From positions 1 through 64,000 of the forward strand of contig NZ_FZOD01000030.1 in NCBI RefSeq assembly GCF_900188345.1: a stretch of 64,000 nucleotides of DNA, written 5' to 3'. The notes below the pieces were generated by a model. It was given only the letters and a program-made list of their open reading frames with translations. It was not told the origin of the DNA and did no database searches. This document shows positions 32,301 through 41,308 of the stretch, one piece after another. How positions within the stretch are numbered: the stretch's first letter is position 1; each line of letters opens with the position of its first letter. A program made the translations under genes and the position numbers. Source of the DNA: Streptosporangium subroseum (GTDB taxonomy: Bacteria > Actinomycetota > Actinomycetes > Streptosporangiales > Streptosporangiaceae).

Positions 32301-32620
32301 GTCCAGTTTCGTCATCTGCCGTCGAGGATTTGTTTCCCTTCCGACGTCACAAACACTAGTTGGGCCATCGCCGGATGTCTACTGTCGCCGCAGTAGATTT
32401 TCGTCAGATCCGGAGAGAGGCTTCACCGCCCGCCGGGCGCCTGCGGCATCGGAATCCTGGCCGGAGGCAACGCGCCGAGCTCATCCGATGGTGGCGCCGC
32501 GCGCACCCGTACCGCATGATCGTTTATGGAGGGCATGGACGCTCCGTCCTTCCGATGTACAAACTCTGATATTTCCACCATTTACGGACGCTGTGATCTG
32601 TGTCACCCTCCTGACAAAGA

Positions 32621-32639
32621 TCTAGAAGGAAATTCTAGA
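32621..32639. promoter_or_regulatory. inverted repeat upstream of the MFS gene
   Basis: TCTAGAA-GGAAA-TTCTAGA, perfect 7-bp arms with a 5-base spacer, 25-43 bases before the MFS start codon. The position suits a repressor operator overlapping the leader. No regulator gene is obviously paired with it. Confidence 0.45.
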
Positions 32640-32663
32640 TTCTGGCTACAGGAGGGATGGGGA

Positions 32664-34007
32664 ATGGTCGACACGCCCACTACCGAACGCCTGAAGCTTG
32701 GAGCACCTCGCGGCGGGATGGTTGACGTCACGTCCCGCGCACCTTACGGGTGGGCTCCGCTGGCCGTGCTCTTACTTGTCGGGCTGGTCGATCGCATCGA
32801 GTTCGGCCTACTGTCCGGCGTGTTGCCGCAGGTCCAGGCCGAGTGGGGCTTCAGCGACACCGTCGCGGGCTCCATCCCGACCGCCTCGGCCCTTGCCGCC
32901 GCGCTCGTCTCACTTCCCGCCGGCTACTTCGCCGACCGCCACAACCGCACCCGGATCATCGCCGTCGTCGTCCTCTGCTGGGCACTGGCCACACTCGGCT
33001 CCGGCCTGGCCACCGGATTCGCGTTCTTCTACGTGATGCGTGTCTTCCTCTCCGCGGCCGAAAGCGTCGACAACCCGGCCGCCGGCAGCCTGCTCGCCGA
33101 CTACTACCCCCCGGCCAGCCGGCCTCAGGCCTACGGCTGGACCCGTGTCACCACCTATCTGGGTGGCATCGGCACGATTCTCGGCGGCGTCCTCGCGGAG
33201 GCGTTCGGCTGGCGCTCCGCCTTCCTGTTCATGGTCTTGCCCGGTCTGCTCACCGCCCTTGTCGTCTGGCGGCTCCACGAGCCCGTCCGGGGGCAACTCG
33301 ACCGGATGATCGCGGGTGCCACCACCGAACCCGCGACCACGGCGACCACGGCCGAGCCCAAGCCGTCGTTCGGCCGCCAGCTCCGCGAGATCCTGGCGAT
33401 CCGCACCCTGATCATGGTCATGATCGGTCTGGTGCTGCTCACCCTGGGCCTGGCCGGTGTCTTCTACTGGCTGCCCTCGTTGATGGTGCGCAACTTCGGC
33501 ATCGGCACCGCCGCGGCCGGCTCCCTGGGCGGCCTGGTCACCATCGCCGGTGTGCTCGGCGGCACCCTCATCGGATCGCGGCTGGGCCGGATCTGGCATG
33601 AGACCCGCAAGGGCGGCAGGCTCCTGGCCGGAGGCGGAGGCATCACCCTCGGCTCGATCGTCCTGGCCGGCGCGCTCACGGTGGATTCCATCGTGCTGTT
33701 CTGTCTGGTGATGCTGGTCGCCAGTGTGCTGATGTCGATGGCCATCCCCAACCTGATGGCCTCGCTCGCCGACGTTCTGATCGCGTCCACGCGAGGTCTC
33801 GGCTTCGCCGTACTCCAGGTGAGTTTGGCGGCGGGTGCGGCGTTCGGGCCGCTGATCGTCGGCGTCGCCTCCGACAGGACCGGTTCGCTCGTCTCGGCCA
33901 TGTACGCCCTCATCGTGCCCATGGTGCTCGGAGGTTTGATCACGCTGGCCGCACGCGGCTCCTTCGAGCGCGACGCGCAGCGGGCGCTGGAGGCGGCTCG
34001 TCACTGA
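32664..34007 (+). CDS. major facilitator superfamily transporter
   Basis: 447-residue carrier with twelve predicted helices in two bundles and the loop 2-3 signature GYFADRHNRTRII (about 88-100). A cytoplasmic loop rich in Thr/Ala (TTEPATTATTAEPKPS) lies near 220. Helix-1 Asp/Arg/Glu (DRIEFGLLSGVLP) and the NPAAGSLLADYY motif in helix 4-5 resemble the spinster/anion:cation symporter groups. The substrate cannot be assigned. The ATG has AGGAGGG just upstream; a 7-bp inverted repeat precedes it, suggesting repressor control. Confidence 0.88.
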   Translation: MVDTPTTERLKLGAPRGGMVDVTSRAPYGWAPLAVLLLVGLVDRIEFGLLSGVLPQVQAEWGFSDTVAGSIPTASALAAALVSLPAGYFADRHNRTRIIAVVVLCWALATLGSGLATGFAFFYVMRVFLSAAESVDNPAAGSLLADYYPPASRPQAYGWTRVTTYLGGIGTILGGVLAEAFGWRSAFLFMVLPGLLTALVVWRLHEPVRGQLDRMIAGATTEPATTATTAEPKPSFGRQLREILAIRTLIMVMIGLVLLTLGLAGVFYWLPSLMVRNFGIGTAAAGSLGGLVTIAGVLGGTLIGSRLGRIWHETRKGGRLLAGGGGITLGSIVLAGALTVDSIVLFCLVMLVASVLMSMAIPNLMASLADVLIASTRGLGFAVLQVSLAAGAAFGPLIVGVASDRTGSLVSAMYALIVPMVLGGLITLAARGSFERDAQRALEAARH

Positions 34008-34424
34008 CCTCCGTTACACCCCGAAGGGCGGCGCTCCCCGCCTGCCGTACGCGAAACGCGGCGTGGCGCGGGCGAACCGATGATTGATCTTGAAGTATCC
34101 GCCGTCCTTCGCGGTCCCATACTCGCCGCATGCCGGCGAACGACGATGAATCAGCGGAAAATTGTCCTTAATGTCTGGACTATCCACTTATCTCATCGCG
34201 TGATGCCGCTCGCCCGCTTCTTGGAAATTCGCAGGGTAGTAGTGCGGCCCAGTACTACGAACATTGATACTTAATCTTCGCATTAGTAGCTTGATGCTCG
34301 TTCTATCCCATGGGCATAGTGTGTCGAATCACACGCGCACCCGTCGCGGCGTGCGACCGCGGGGGATGACCGCTGCCTGCGGCTGTCGACTATGCGCAGG
34401 AACCCGCGGAATTGGACAAGATGC
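34008..34424. other. AT-richer gene-free region before the conservon
   Basis: No gene is supported. It contains an inverted repeat GTAGTA...TACTAC (34236-34258) and stretches such as TACTTAATCTTCGCATTAG that are unusually AT-rich for this genome, which would fit promoter/operator sequence for the conservon. Confidence 0.4.
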
Positions 34425-36806
34425 ATGAGTTCCCCCCCGCCGATCCGCTCGAAGATTCTTCGAATTCTCCTGGTTCCGCTGGTCTCGCTGATCGGCCTAT
34501 GGGGATTCGTCGCCTATTCCACCGTCGCGCCTATCGTGGGCATCGCCCAGACCCAGGACCGGTGGCAGGAGGTCGGGGACCCGGCTCGGCAGCTGATCGT
34601 CGAATTCCAGCGGGAACGCCAGCTCTCCGCGCAGGTCGCCGGCCGGACCTCGGTCGACAAGTCGCTGGAGGCCCAGCGGATCGTCACCGATCGCGCGGCG
34701 GCGCGCCTGCGCGAACTGGTCGGGTCCATCAACCTCCAGGCCAAGGCCGGCGGCACCCCCGCAGACGTGCAACTCCTGCTGAAGGCCCTGGACGGGCTCG
34801 GTGAGCTGCGTGCCTCCGCCGACAGCGGGAAGGCCTCCCCGCTCCAGGTGACCGAGACCTACAACGCGCTCATCAGTGCCTCCAACCGGCAGTTCGGCAA
34901 CTCGTCGGCGCTCACCGACGTGTCGTTCTACCGCGTGCTGCACGGACTCACCGCCTACGCCACCTCCGCCGAGTTCCTGTATCGGGAGCACGCGGTGCTC
35001 ACCGCCGTGCTGGCGCGCGGCGAGATGACCAGCGCCGAGCGCACCGCCTTCGTCGCCGCGATGACCAGCCGCAGGATCTACATGACCAGCGCGGAGCGGG
35101 ACATCGGACCCGACCTGCTGGCGCACTACCGGGAACTCGTCGGGAGTGCGGTCTACCAGCGGTTCCAGGCGGCCGAGGACAGGATCTTCGCCTGGGACAC
35201 CGCCGGAGCGATCCCGGTGGACGCCACCCTGTGGAAGCAGGACGCCGGGAGCGTCCTCGGCACCCTCGACCGGGACGGCCAGCGAGACCTGCTCCGTGCC
35301 ATGGCGAAGGGGGACGACCTCAAGTCCGCCGCGTTCTGGCAGATCGTGCTGGTTCTGGGGCTGGGCCTGCTCATCGTGGTCGTGTCGATCCTGGTCTCCT
35401 ACCGGTTCGGACGCTCCATGATCAGGGAGCTGCTGCGGCTCCAGTCCGCGGCCGTGGAACTGGCCGAGGAGCGGCTGCCGCGGCTGGTCGAGCGCCTTCG
35501 CAAGGGCGACGACGTGGACGCCGTGGCCGAGACCCCCGAACTGGAGGTCTCGGAGACCGCCGAAGTGGACCGGGTCATGCGCGCGCTCTCGACCGTACGG
35601 CGAACCGCCGTGGAGGCAGCCGTCGGCCAGGCCACGCTCCGCAAGGGCGTCGGCCAGGTCTTCCTCAACCTCGCCTGGCGTAACCAGGCCCTGCTCCACC
35701 GCCAGCTCACGCTGCTGGACGCGATGGAACGCCGGGCCGAGGAGCCGGAGATGCTGGAGGACCTGTTCAGGCTCGACCACCTGACCACCCGCATGCGGCG
35801 GCACGCGGAGAACCTGATCATCCTGTCCGACGCGGCCCCCGGCCGGCGCTGGCGTGATCCGGTGCCGCTCTTCGACCTGGTGCGCAGCTCCGTGCTGGAG
35901 GTGGAGGACTACACCCGCGTCACGGTGCTCGCCATGCCGCATGCCCCGCTGCTCGTGGGCAGCGCGGCCACCGACGTGATCCACCTGATCGCCGAGCTGG
36001 TGGAGAACGCCACCGTCTTCTCCCCGCCGAACACCGTGGTGCACGTCCGGGGCATGACGGCGGCCAACGGTTTCGCGGTGGAGGTCGAGGATCGGGGCCT
36101 GGGCCTGAGCCAGTCCGTCATCGACGAGATCAACGTCCAGCTCTCCGAGCCGCCGGAGTTCGATCTGGCCGACACCGACCGGCTGGGCCTGTTCGTGGTG
36201 GCCCGGCTCGCGGCCCGGCACGGGATCAAGGTCGTGCTACGGACCTCGCCCTACGACGGCGTCACGGCGATCGTGCTCCTGCCGCCCAACCTGCTCGCCG
36301 TACCCGAGTCCCCGCTCATCGGCACCCGGATGGGTGGGGCCGAGCAGCCCTCCCTGAGCGGTCAGGCGACCGGCGCGGCTCGTACCGGCCGGGCCGTCCG
36401 GGCGCTGGGCGCGGCACCGGAGCCGTGGTCCCGACCGGCATCCGTCCCGCAGGCACAGCCCGTGGCCCACGGCGGAGACTCCTTGCCAAGCCGGTTCCCG
36501 GCCCAGCAGCAGAGCGAGTACATCCCGCCGAAATCCTCTCCCCAGCATCAGGCCTTCTCCGCCTCGGACGCCGACGACGACCTCGACGGACTTCCGATGC
36601 GGGTACGGCAGGCCAGCATCGTTCCCCAGCTGCGCGAGCCGTGCCCGCCGGAACAGCGTGATGTTTCCACCCGATCTCCTGAAGAGATCTTCGACCGCAT
36701 GTCGTCCATGCAACAGGGCTGGCAGCAGGGCCGTAGCCGTGCCGAGCAGGGCCTGGACACATGGACCGGAAAGGAGGGCCACTCCGATGGCCGACCCCAG
36801 ATCTGA
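34425..36806 (+). CDS. conservon sensor histidine kinase-like CvnA
   Basis: About 793 residues. N-terminal membrane helix (about 10-30), extracytoplasmic nitrate/nitrite-sensing-like helical domain, a second helix at about 302-326 and a HAMP-like linker follow. The cytoplasmic kinase-like region contains FRLDHLTTRMRRHAENL. The HATPase_c domain has the N-box AELVENATVFSPP near 522 and G-box EDRGLGLS. A long Pro/Gln-rich C-terminus completes the protein. In Streptomyces, CvnA associates at the membrane with CvnB/C/D as a GPCR-like signalling unit. Start chosen at MSSPPPIRSK just before the first helix; an in-frame ATG 33 bases upstream is possible. It overlaps cvnB by 20 bases. Confidence 0.9.
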   Translation: MSSPPPIRSKILRILLVPLVSLIGLWGFVAYSTVAPIVGIAQTQDRWQEVGDPARQLIVEFQRERQLSAQVAGRTSVDKSLEAQRIVTDRAAARLRELVGSINLQAKAGGTPADVQLLLKALDGLGELRASADSGKASPLQVTETYNALISASNRQFGNSSALTDVSFYRVLHGLTAYATSAEFLYREHAVLTAVLARGEMTSAERTAFVAAMTSRRIYMTSAERDIGPDLLAHYRELVGSAVYQRFQAAEDRIFAWDTAGAIPVDATLWKQDAGSVLGTLDRDGQRDLLRAMAKGDDLKSAAFWQIVLVLGLGLLIVVVSILVSYRFGRSMIRELLRLQSAAVELAEERLPRLVERLRKGDDVDAVAETPELEVSETAEVDRVMRALSTVRRTAVEAAVGQATLRKGVGQVFLNLAWRNQALLHRQLTLLDAMERRAEEPEMLEDLFRLDHLTTRMRRHAENLIILSDAAPGRRWRDPVPLFDLVRSSVLEVEDYTRVTVLAMPHAPLLVGSAATDVIHLIAELVENATVFSPPNTVVHVRGMTAANGFAVEVEDRGLGLSQSVIDEINVQLSEPPEFDLADTDRLGLFVVARLAARHGIKVVLRTSPYDGVTAIVLLPPNLLAVPESPLIGTRMGGAEQPSLSGQATGAARTGRAVRALGAAPEPWSRPASVPQAQPVAHGGDSLPSRFPAQQQSEYIPPKSSPQHQAFSASDADDDLDGLPMRVRQASIVPQLREPCPPEQRDVSTRSPEEIFDRMSSMQQGWQQGRSRAEQGLDTWTGKEGHSDGRPQI

Positions 36807-37212
36807 ACTGAGCTGGCTGCTGGACGATCTGACCCAGCGCGTACCCGGTGTCCGGCACGCCATCGTGCTGTCCGCCGACGGTCTGGCCATGGGCGGTTCC
36901 CGCGAGCTGACCAGGGAGGATGCCGAGCACCTTTCGGCCATCTCGGCGGGCAGTCACAGCCTCGCCCTGGGCGCGGGACGGCACTTCGGCCTCGGCGCCG
37001 TTCGGCAGACCATCATCGAGATGGAGGACGGCTTCCTTTTTGTGACCGCGGCGGGGCAGGGGGCCCGGCTGGCCGTACTCGCGGCCGGCGACGCGGAGCT
37101 GGGCATGGTCACCTACGAGATGGCGCTGATGGTCAAGCGCGTTGGCGAGCACCTGTCCGTGCAACCGAGGGGAGCGGCTCCGGCACCGGCGTGGAACGGT
37201 TCCAGGTCGTGA
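36787..37212 (+). CDS. conservon roadblock/LC7 protein CvnB
   Basis: 141-residue roadblock/LC7-fold protein (LSWLLDDLTQRVPGVRHAI, then VLSADGLAMGGS and MEDGFLFVTAAGQGARL). The family are small GTPase-activating or scaffold proteins; in conservons CvnB is the partner of the GTPase CvnD. It begins with GGAGG upstream and overlaps cvnA by 20 bases and cvnC by 22 bases. Its C-terminus (PRGAAPAPAWNGSRS) is a short disordered tail. Confidence 0.93.
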   Translation: MADPRSELSWLLDDLTQRVPGVRHAIVLSADGLAMGGSRELTREDAEHLSAISAGSHSLALGAGRHFGLGAVRQTIIEMEDGFLFVTAAGQGARLAVLAAGDAELGMVTYEMALMVKRVGEHLSVQPRGAAPAPAWNGSRS

Positions 37213-37559
37213 CGGGAGAGGATCCCGGGCCACTGGTCAGGCTTTTCGGACTGACCGGTGGCCGCGCGCGTCCGCTGGGCGAGACCTTCGACCTGGTGGC
37301 CATCGTCACGACCGCCGACGCGTCCTTCGAGTCGGCGGTCCTGGTCCCGGAGCATCTCGCCGTGCTGTCGGTGTGCCGCAAGCCCACCCCGGTGGCGGAC
37401 GTCGCGGCGTACCTGAAGCTACCGCTCAACGTCACCCGCGTGATTCTCGGCGACCTGCGGCGTGAGGGCCTTGTGACCATCGACCGGCCGCAGTCGGCGG
37501 CGCAGACAATCGACGAACGCATCTACAAGGAAGTGCTGCATGGAATACGGGGGCTCTGA
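37191..37559 (+). CDS. conservon DUF742 protein CvnC
   Basis: 122-residue DUF742 protein with a winged-helix-like core: VRLFGLTGGRARP at the N-terminus, then LSVCRKPTPVADVAAYLKLPLNVTRV and ILGDLRREGLVTI split by a turn. CvnC is the third component of conservons and has been proposed to have a regulatory, DNA-binding-like fold. Start is GTG at 37191, in overlap with cvnB (22 bases). The end overlaps cvnD by 20 bases, so all four proteins are translationally coupled. Confidence 0.92.
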   Translation: MERFQVVTGEDPGPLVRLFGLTGGRARPLGETFDLVAIVTTADASFESAVLVPEHLAVLSVCRKPTPVADVAAYLKLPLNVTRVILGDLRREGLVTIDRPQSAAQTIDERIYKEVLHGIRGL

Positions 37560-38142
37560 GCCCGGAGTGACCGCGGTCACTCCGGCGATGGCCATAAAGA
37601 TCCTTGTCGCCGGCGGCTTCGGAGTCGGCAAAACGACCATGGTCGGTACCATCAGCGAGATCCGGCCGCTGCACACCGAGGAACTGCTGAGCGAACGAAG
37701 CGTCGGGGTGGACGACACCTCGGGCGTGGAGTCCAAGATCACGACGACCGTCGCGCTGGACTTCGGCCGCATCACCATCCGCGAAGGACTGTGGCTCTAC
37801 CTGTTCGGAACCCCCGGCCAGGATCGGTTCTGGTTCATGTGGGACGAGCTGGCCGTCGGCGCGCTCGGCGCCGTCGTGGTCGCCGACACCCGCCGCCTTC
37901 AGGACTGCTTCCCGGCCGTGGACTACTTCGAGCAGCGCGGGCTCCCGTTTGTGGTCGCGGTCAACTGCTTCGACGGGGCGAAGCGTCACGACCCGGTCAA
38001 GGTACGGAAGGCGCTGGGGCTGGACGGGGTGGCGCCGATCGTGCTCTGCGACGTGCGCGAGCGCGAGTCGGTCAAGGAAGTGCTGACCATGCTGGTCACG
38101 TACGCGGTGGGGGGTGCCTTCAAGGACCACCACCACGTCTGA
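37540..38142 (+). CDS. conservon small GTPase CvnD
   Basis: 200-residue Ras-like GTPase. The P-loop GGFGVGKTT is at residues 25-33, switch-II FGTPGQDRFWFMW (the G3 Gly is kept, Asp replaced by Thr) is present, and the specificity motif appears as VNCFDGA in place of NKxD. Such variants are usual for CvnD, which binds GTP in Streptomyces conservons. It completes cvnABCD. Its last 23 bases overlap the convergent tetR gene. Confidence 0.92.
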   Translation: MEYGGSEPGVTAVTPAMAIKILVAGGFGVGKTTMVGTISEIRPLHTEELLSERSVGVDDTSGVESKITTTVALDFGRITIREGLWLYLFGTPGQDRFWFMWDELAVGALGAVVVADTRRLQDCFPAVDYFEQRGLPFVVAVNCFDGAKRHDPVKVRKALGLDGVAPIVLCDVRERESVKEVLTMLVTYAVGGAFKDHHHV

Positions 38143-38824
38143 GGGGAGCACCCTCCGAGGGACGGGAGCGGCTCTTGCGCTCCCCGAGCAGCCGGGCTGT
38201 CTCCTCGGACACCTCCGTGGCGAGGATCGCCGACACGACGTCGATCAGGTGACTGATGAAGAGCCTGTCGTCCTTGCCGTCGGGCCCGGCGGCCCGGCGG
38301 GCCAGCTCGACGTAGGTCACCCGGATGGCCGTGAAGCGCTGGTGCAGCTGGCGTACGGCGACCTCTTCGAGCATCGGGGCGACAAGCTCGCGCCACCTGT
38401 TGATGCTCTGGCCGGGGTCCGCCTGCCTGCTCTGGAGGGAGGGCAGGCCCGTACGGTGGACGAGCTGCTCCATGATCCGCAGGTAGGCCCGGCCGCCGTC
38501 GGGGTCGGCCAGCTTCACGGCCATCGGCCGTACGAGCGCCGCCGCCAGCGTGCGGCGGGCCTCGGTCTCCGGCAGGCCGCCCCGGGACTCGTACTCGTCG
38601 AGTAACTGGTGACGGCGCATCTCGATCTCGGGGTGGTGTTTGGCGAGCACCGCGTTCAACAGCCCCGTGCGATCCCCGAAGTGGTACTGCAGCGCCGTCG
38701 AGTTGCGCTGGCCGGCGGCGGTGTTGATCTCCCTCAGCGACACTCCGTCGATCCCGCGTTCGGCGAACAGGCGCTCGGCCGCGGCCACCAGTTGCCTGGA
38801 CGTGGCTCCGGGGTTGGGGGGCAT
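38120..38824 (-). CDS. TetR-family regulator of acyl-CoA genes (putative)
   Basis: 234-residue regulator. It has a TetR HTH at about residues 10-55 (LVAAAERLFAERGIDGVSL, REINTAAGQRNSTALQYHFG) and a C-terminal domain with a conserved TetR_C-like core (LADPDGGRAYLRIMEQLVH, FISHLIDVVSAILA). It is divergent from the APH/ACAD/SDR operon across about 120 bases, which makes it the probable local repressor responding to an acyl-CoA (inference). Start ATG at 38824 has CAGGAG upstream. It overlaps cvnD by 23 bases at its 3' end. Confidence 0.9.
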   Translation of the reverse strand: MPPNPGATSRQLVAAAERLFAERGIDGVSLREINTAAGQRNSTALQYHFGDRTGLLNAVLAKHHPEIEMRRHQLLDEYESRGGLPETEARRTLAAALVRPMAVKLADPDGGRAYLRIMEQLVHRTGLPSLQSRQADPGQSINRWRELVAPMLEEVAVRQLHQRFTAIRVTYVELARRAAGPDGKDDRLFISHLIDVVSAILATEVSEETARLLGERKSRSRPSEGAPLRRGGGP

Positions 38825-38944
38825 GCGGGCTCCTGGCTTACTGGTGGATGGGCCACTCGATAGGGTAATAATGCATGTGACTGAAATCATCAAGCAGTCG
38901 CATCAGAGGTGGCCGCTACACCGCACAGGATAGAAGGCTCGTGT

Positions 38945-39994
38945 ATGACGATCCCTGGGCAGGACGGCGTCGATCGCGAGCTCGTCGACCTTGAACGGCT
39001 GGCTCCGTGGATGGACGAGCAGGGCCTGCCGGCGGGTGACTTCGAGCGGGTCGAGGTGCTGGCGGGCGGCACCCAGAACATCCTCGTGCGCCTCGAACGC
39101 GGCGGCCGCGCCTACGTGCTGCGCCGGCCGCCGAGACATCTGCGCAAGGCCAGCAACGAGGTGCTGCGCCGCGAGGCGCGCGTCCTCAGCGCGCTGGCCG
39201 GCTCGGACGTCCCCCACCCCGGACTCATCGCCGCCTGTCCGGACGAGGACGTGCTCGGGGTCGTCTTCTACCTGATGGAGCCGGTCGACGGCTTCAACCC
39301 GTCGCAGAGGCTGCCGGCCGCGTACGCGACGGACGAGGCCTGGCTGCGAGCGGTCGCCTTCGACGTCATCGACGGCATCGCCGCACTCGGCGCCGTCGAC
39401 CACGAGGCGGCCGGGCTCGGCGACTTCGGCCGGCCCCAGGGTTTCCTCGAGCGCCAGGTCGGCCGGTGGATGCACGAGCTCGGCACGTACGGCGAGCTCA
39501 AGGGCTACGGCGGGCCGCGGATCCCGGAGCTCGACCGCGTCGCCAGGTGGCTTGACGACAACCGGCCCGTCGCGTGGACACCGGGCATCATGCACGGCGA
39601 CTACCACCTGGCCAACGTCTTGTTCGAGCATGACCGGCCGCGTCTCGCCGCGATCGTCGACTGGGAGATGTCCACCATCGGCGATCCGCTCGTCGATCTC
39701 GGATGGACCGTCGCCATGTGGCCCGGCGAGGGCGCGCCCATCGGCCCCGCCGCCGCGCTCAACGACGTGCGGGGCTTTCCCACGCCCGCCGAGCTGATCG
39801 CGCGCTACGCCGAGCGATCCACCCGAGACATGTCGGCGATCGACTGGTACACGGTCTTCGCCTGTTTCAAGTGCGGGATCATCCTGGAGGGCACCTATGC
39901 GCGGGCCTGCGCGGGCAAGGCGGACAAGGGCGTCGGCGACGTTCTGCACGCGATCACCCTGGCCCTGTTCGCCAAGGCCGACACCTACCTGTAG
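38945..39994 (+). CDS. APH/phosphotransferase-family protein linked to acyl-CoA dehydrogenase
   Basis: 349-residue kinase-like protein of the APH/choline-kinase fold, of the kind found beside acyl-CoA dehydrogenases (ACAD10/11-like N-terminal domain). Visible are the N-lobe LAGGTQNILVRLERGG, the Brenner motif MHGDYHLANVLFE, and the metal-binding VDWEMSTIGDPLVDLGW. These proteins are thought to phosphorylate hydroxyacyl-CoA intermediates in beta-oxidation of hydroxylated fatty acids. The ATG at 38945 has GAAGG upstream; it is followed by the acyl-CoA dehydrogenase after 78 bases. Confidence 0.88.
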   Translation: MTIPGQDGVDRELVDLERLAPWMDEQGLPAGDFERVEVLAGGTQNILVRLERGGRAYVLRRPPRHLRKASNEVLRREARVLSALAGSDVPHPGLIAACPDEDVLGVVFYLMEPVDGFNPSQRLPAAYATDEAWLRAVAFDVIDGIAALGAVDHEAAGLGDFGRPQGFLERQVGRWMHELGTYGELKGYGGPRIPELDRVARWLDDNRPVAWTPGIMHGDYHLANVLFEHDRPRLAAIVDWEMSTIGDPLVDLGWTVAMWPGEGAPIGPAAALNDVRGFPTPAELIARYAERSTRDMSAIDWYTVFACFKCGIILEGTYARACAGKADKGVGDVLHAITLALFAKADTYL

Positions 39995-40072
39995 CCCCCG
40001 CGAACCGTCGTCAACCCGCCAAGGCGTACGCCCAACCGTAGATCCCTGTAGACCGTCAGCAAGGGGAACCCC

Positions 40073-41308
40073 ATGGCCATCGACTTCACCCTCGCACCCG
40101 AGCACGAAGAGATCCGCCGACGCGTGCGGGCCTTCGTCCAGGAGACCATCATCCCGGCCGTCAAGGGCTTCGACGACGAGGGGACCGTCACCTCGCGCGA
40201 CGAGTACCTCCGCGTCATCTTCGAGCTGCGCGGGAAGGCGCAGGCCGAGGGGCTGTGGCTGCCGCACATGCCCAAGGAGTGGGGCGGCATGGGTCTGGGC
40301 CACGTCGAGCTCGCCATGGTGCAGTCGGAGGCGGCCAAGACCCGGCTGGGACCGTGGGTCCTCAACTGCTCCGCGCCCGACGAGGGCAACATGCACACGC
40401 TGCTGCACTGGGCGACGGACGAGCAGAAGGAGAAATACCTCAAACCGCTGCTCAAGGGCGTCAAGATGTCCTGCTTCGCGATGACCGAACCCGAGGTGGC
40501 CGGCTCGGACCCCACGCTCATCCGGACGAATGCCGTCAAGGACGGCGATGAGTGGGTCATCAACGGTCACAAGTGGTTCATCTCCAACGCCCGCCGTGCG
40601 AGCTTCGCCATCCTCATCGCGAAGACCGAGCTCGACGTGCCCGAGGGCTCGCGGGGCGGCAACACCGCGTTCCTCATCGACCTCCCGCAGGAGGGGTGGA
40701 ACGACGTCCGCGAGGTCGAGACGATGCACGGCTCGACAGGGCACAGCGAGATCGTCATCACCGACCTGCGGGTGCACGACAGCCAGGTCCTCGGCGGGCG
40801 CGGCAACGGTCACCAGCTCGGCCAGTATCGGCTGGGCCCGGCCCGCCTGGCGCACTGCATGCGCTGGATCTCGCAGGCCGAGACGGCGCTCGACATGATG
40901 GTCGACCGCGCCCTCAACCGCTACAGCCACGGATCGCTGCTGGCCGAGAAGCAGGGAGTCCAGTGGCTCATCGCCGATTCGGCCATGGAGCTCTACCAGT
41001 GCAAGCTCATGGTCCTGCACGCCGCCTCGAAGATCGACAAGGGCGAGGACTTCCGTACCGAGGTCTCGATGTCCAAGCACTTCGTGGCCAACAGCCTCAA
41101 CCGGATCATCGACCGGGCGATCCAGGTGCACGGCGCGCTGGGGTACTCGACCGACACCCCGCTGGCCAATATGTTCCAGCACGCCCGCTGGGCACGTTTC
41201 GCCGACGGAGCCGATGAGATCCACCAAATGCGCATCGCCGAGCGTACGATCGCCGCTTACAGGAGCACGGGTTCGACCAACGCCGCCACCGGAGGACTGC
41301 CGCTGTGA
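40073..41308 (+). CDS. acyl-CoA dehydrogenase
   Basis: 411-residue flavoprotein that introduces the 2,3-double bond into acyl-CoA and passes electrons to ETF. N-terminal helical domain LAPEHEEIRRRVRAFV, the FAD-contacting CFAMTEPEVAGSDPT, WFISNARRASFAILIAKT, and the C-terminal IQVHGALGYSTDTPLANMFQ, with the DGADEIHQM segment, place it in the ACAD10/11-like group. Its stop overlaps the start of the downstream SDR (GTGA). Electrons would reach the membrane through ETF and EtfD, whose gene is at 10 kb. Confidence 0.95.
   Translation: MAIDFTLAPEHEEIRRRVRAFVQETIIPAVKGFDDEGTVTSRDEYLRVIFELRGKAQAEGLWLPHMPKEWGGMGLGHVELAMVQSEAAKTRLGPWVLNCSAPDEGNMHTLLHWATDEQKEKYLKPLLKGVKMSCFAMTEPEVAGSDPTLIRTNAVKDGDEWVINGHKWFISNARRASFAILIAKTELDVPEGSRGGNTAFLIDLPQEGWNDVREVETMHGSTGHSEIVITDLRVHDSQVLGGRGNGHQLGQYRLGPARLAHCMRWISQAETALDMMVDRALNRYSHGSLLAEKQGVQWLIADSAMELYQCKLMVLHAASKIDKGEDFRTEVSMSKHFVANSLNRIIDRAIQVHGALGYSTDTPLANMFQHARWARFADGADEIHQMRIAERTIAAYRSTGSTNAATGGLPL

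Noticed and set aside
38903..41227. Minus-strand frame of 774 codons across the acyl-CoA operon
   Set aside because: Antisense to two well-recognised enzymes; composition not protein-like.
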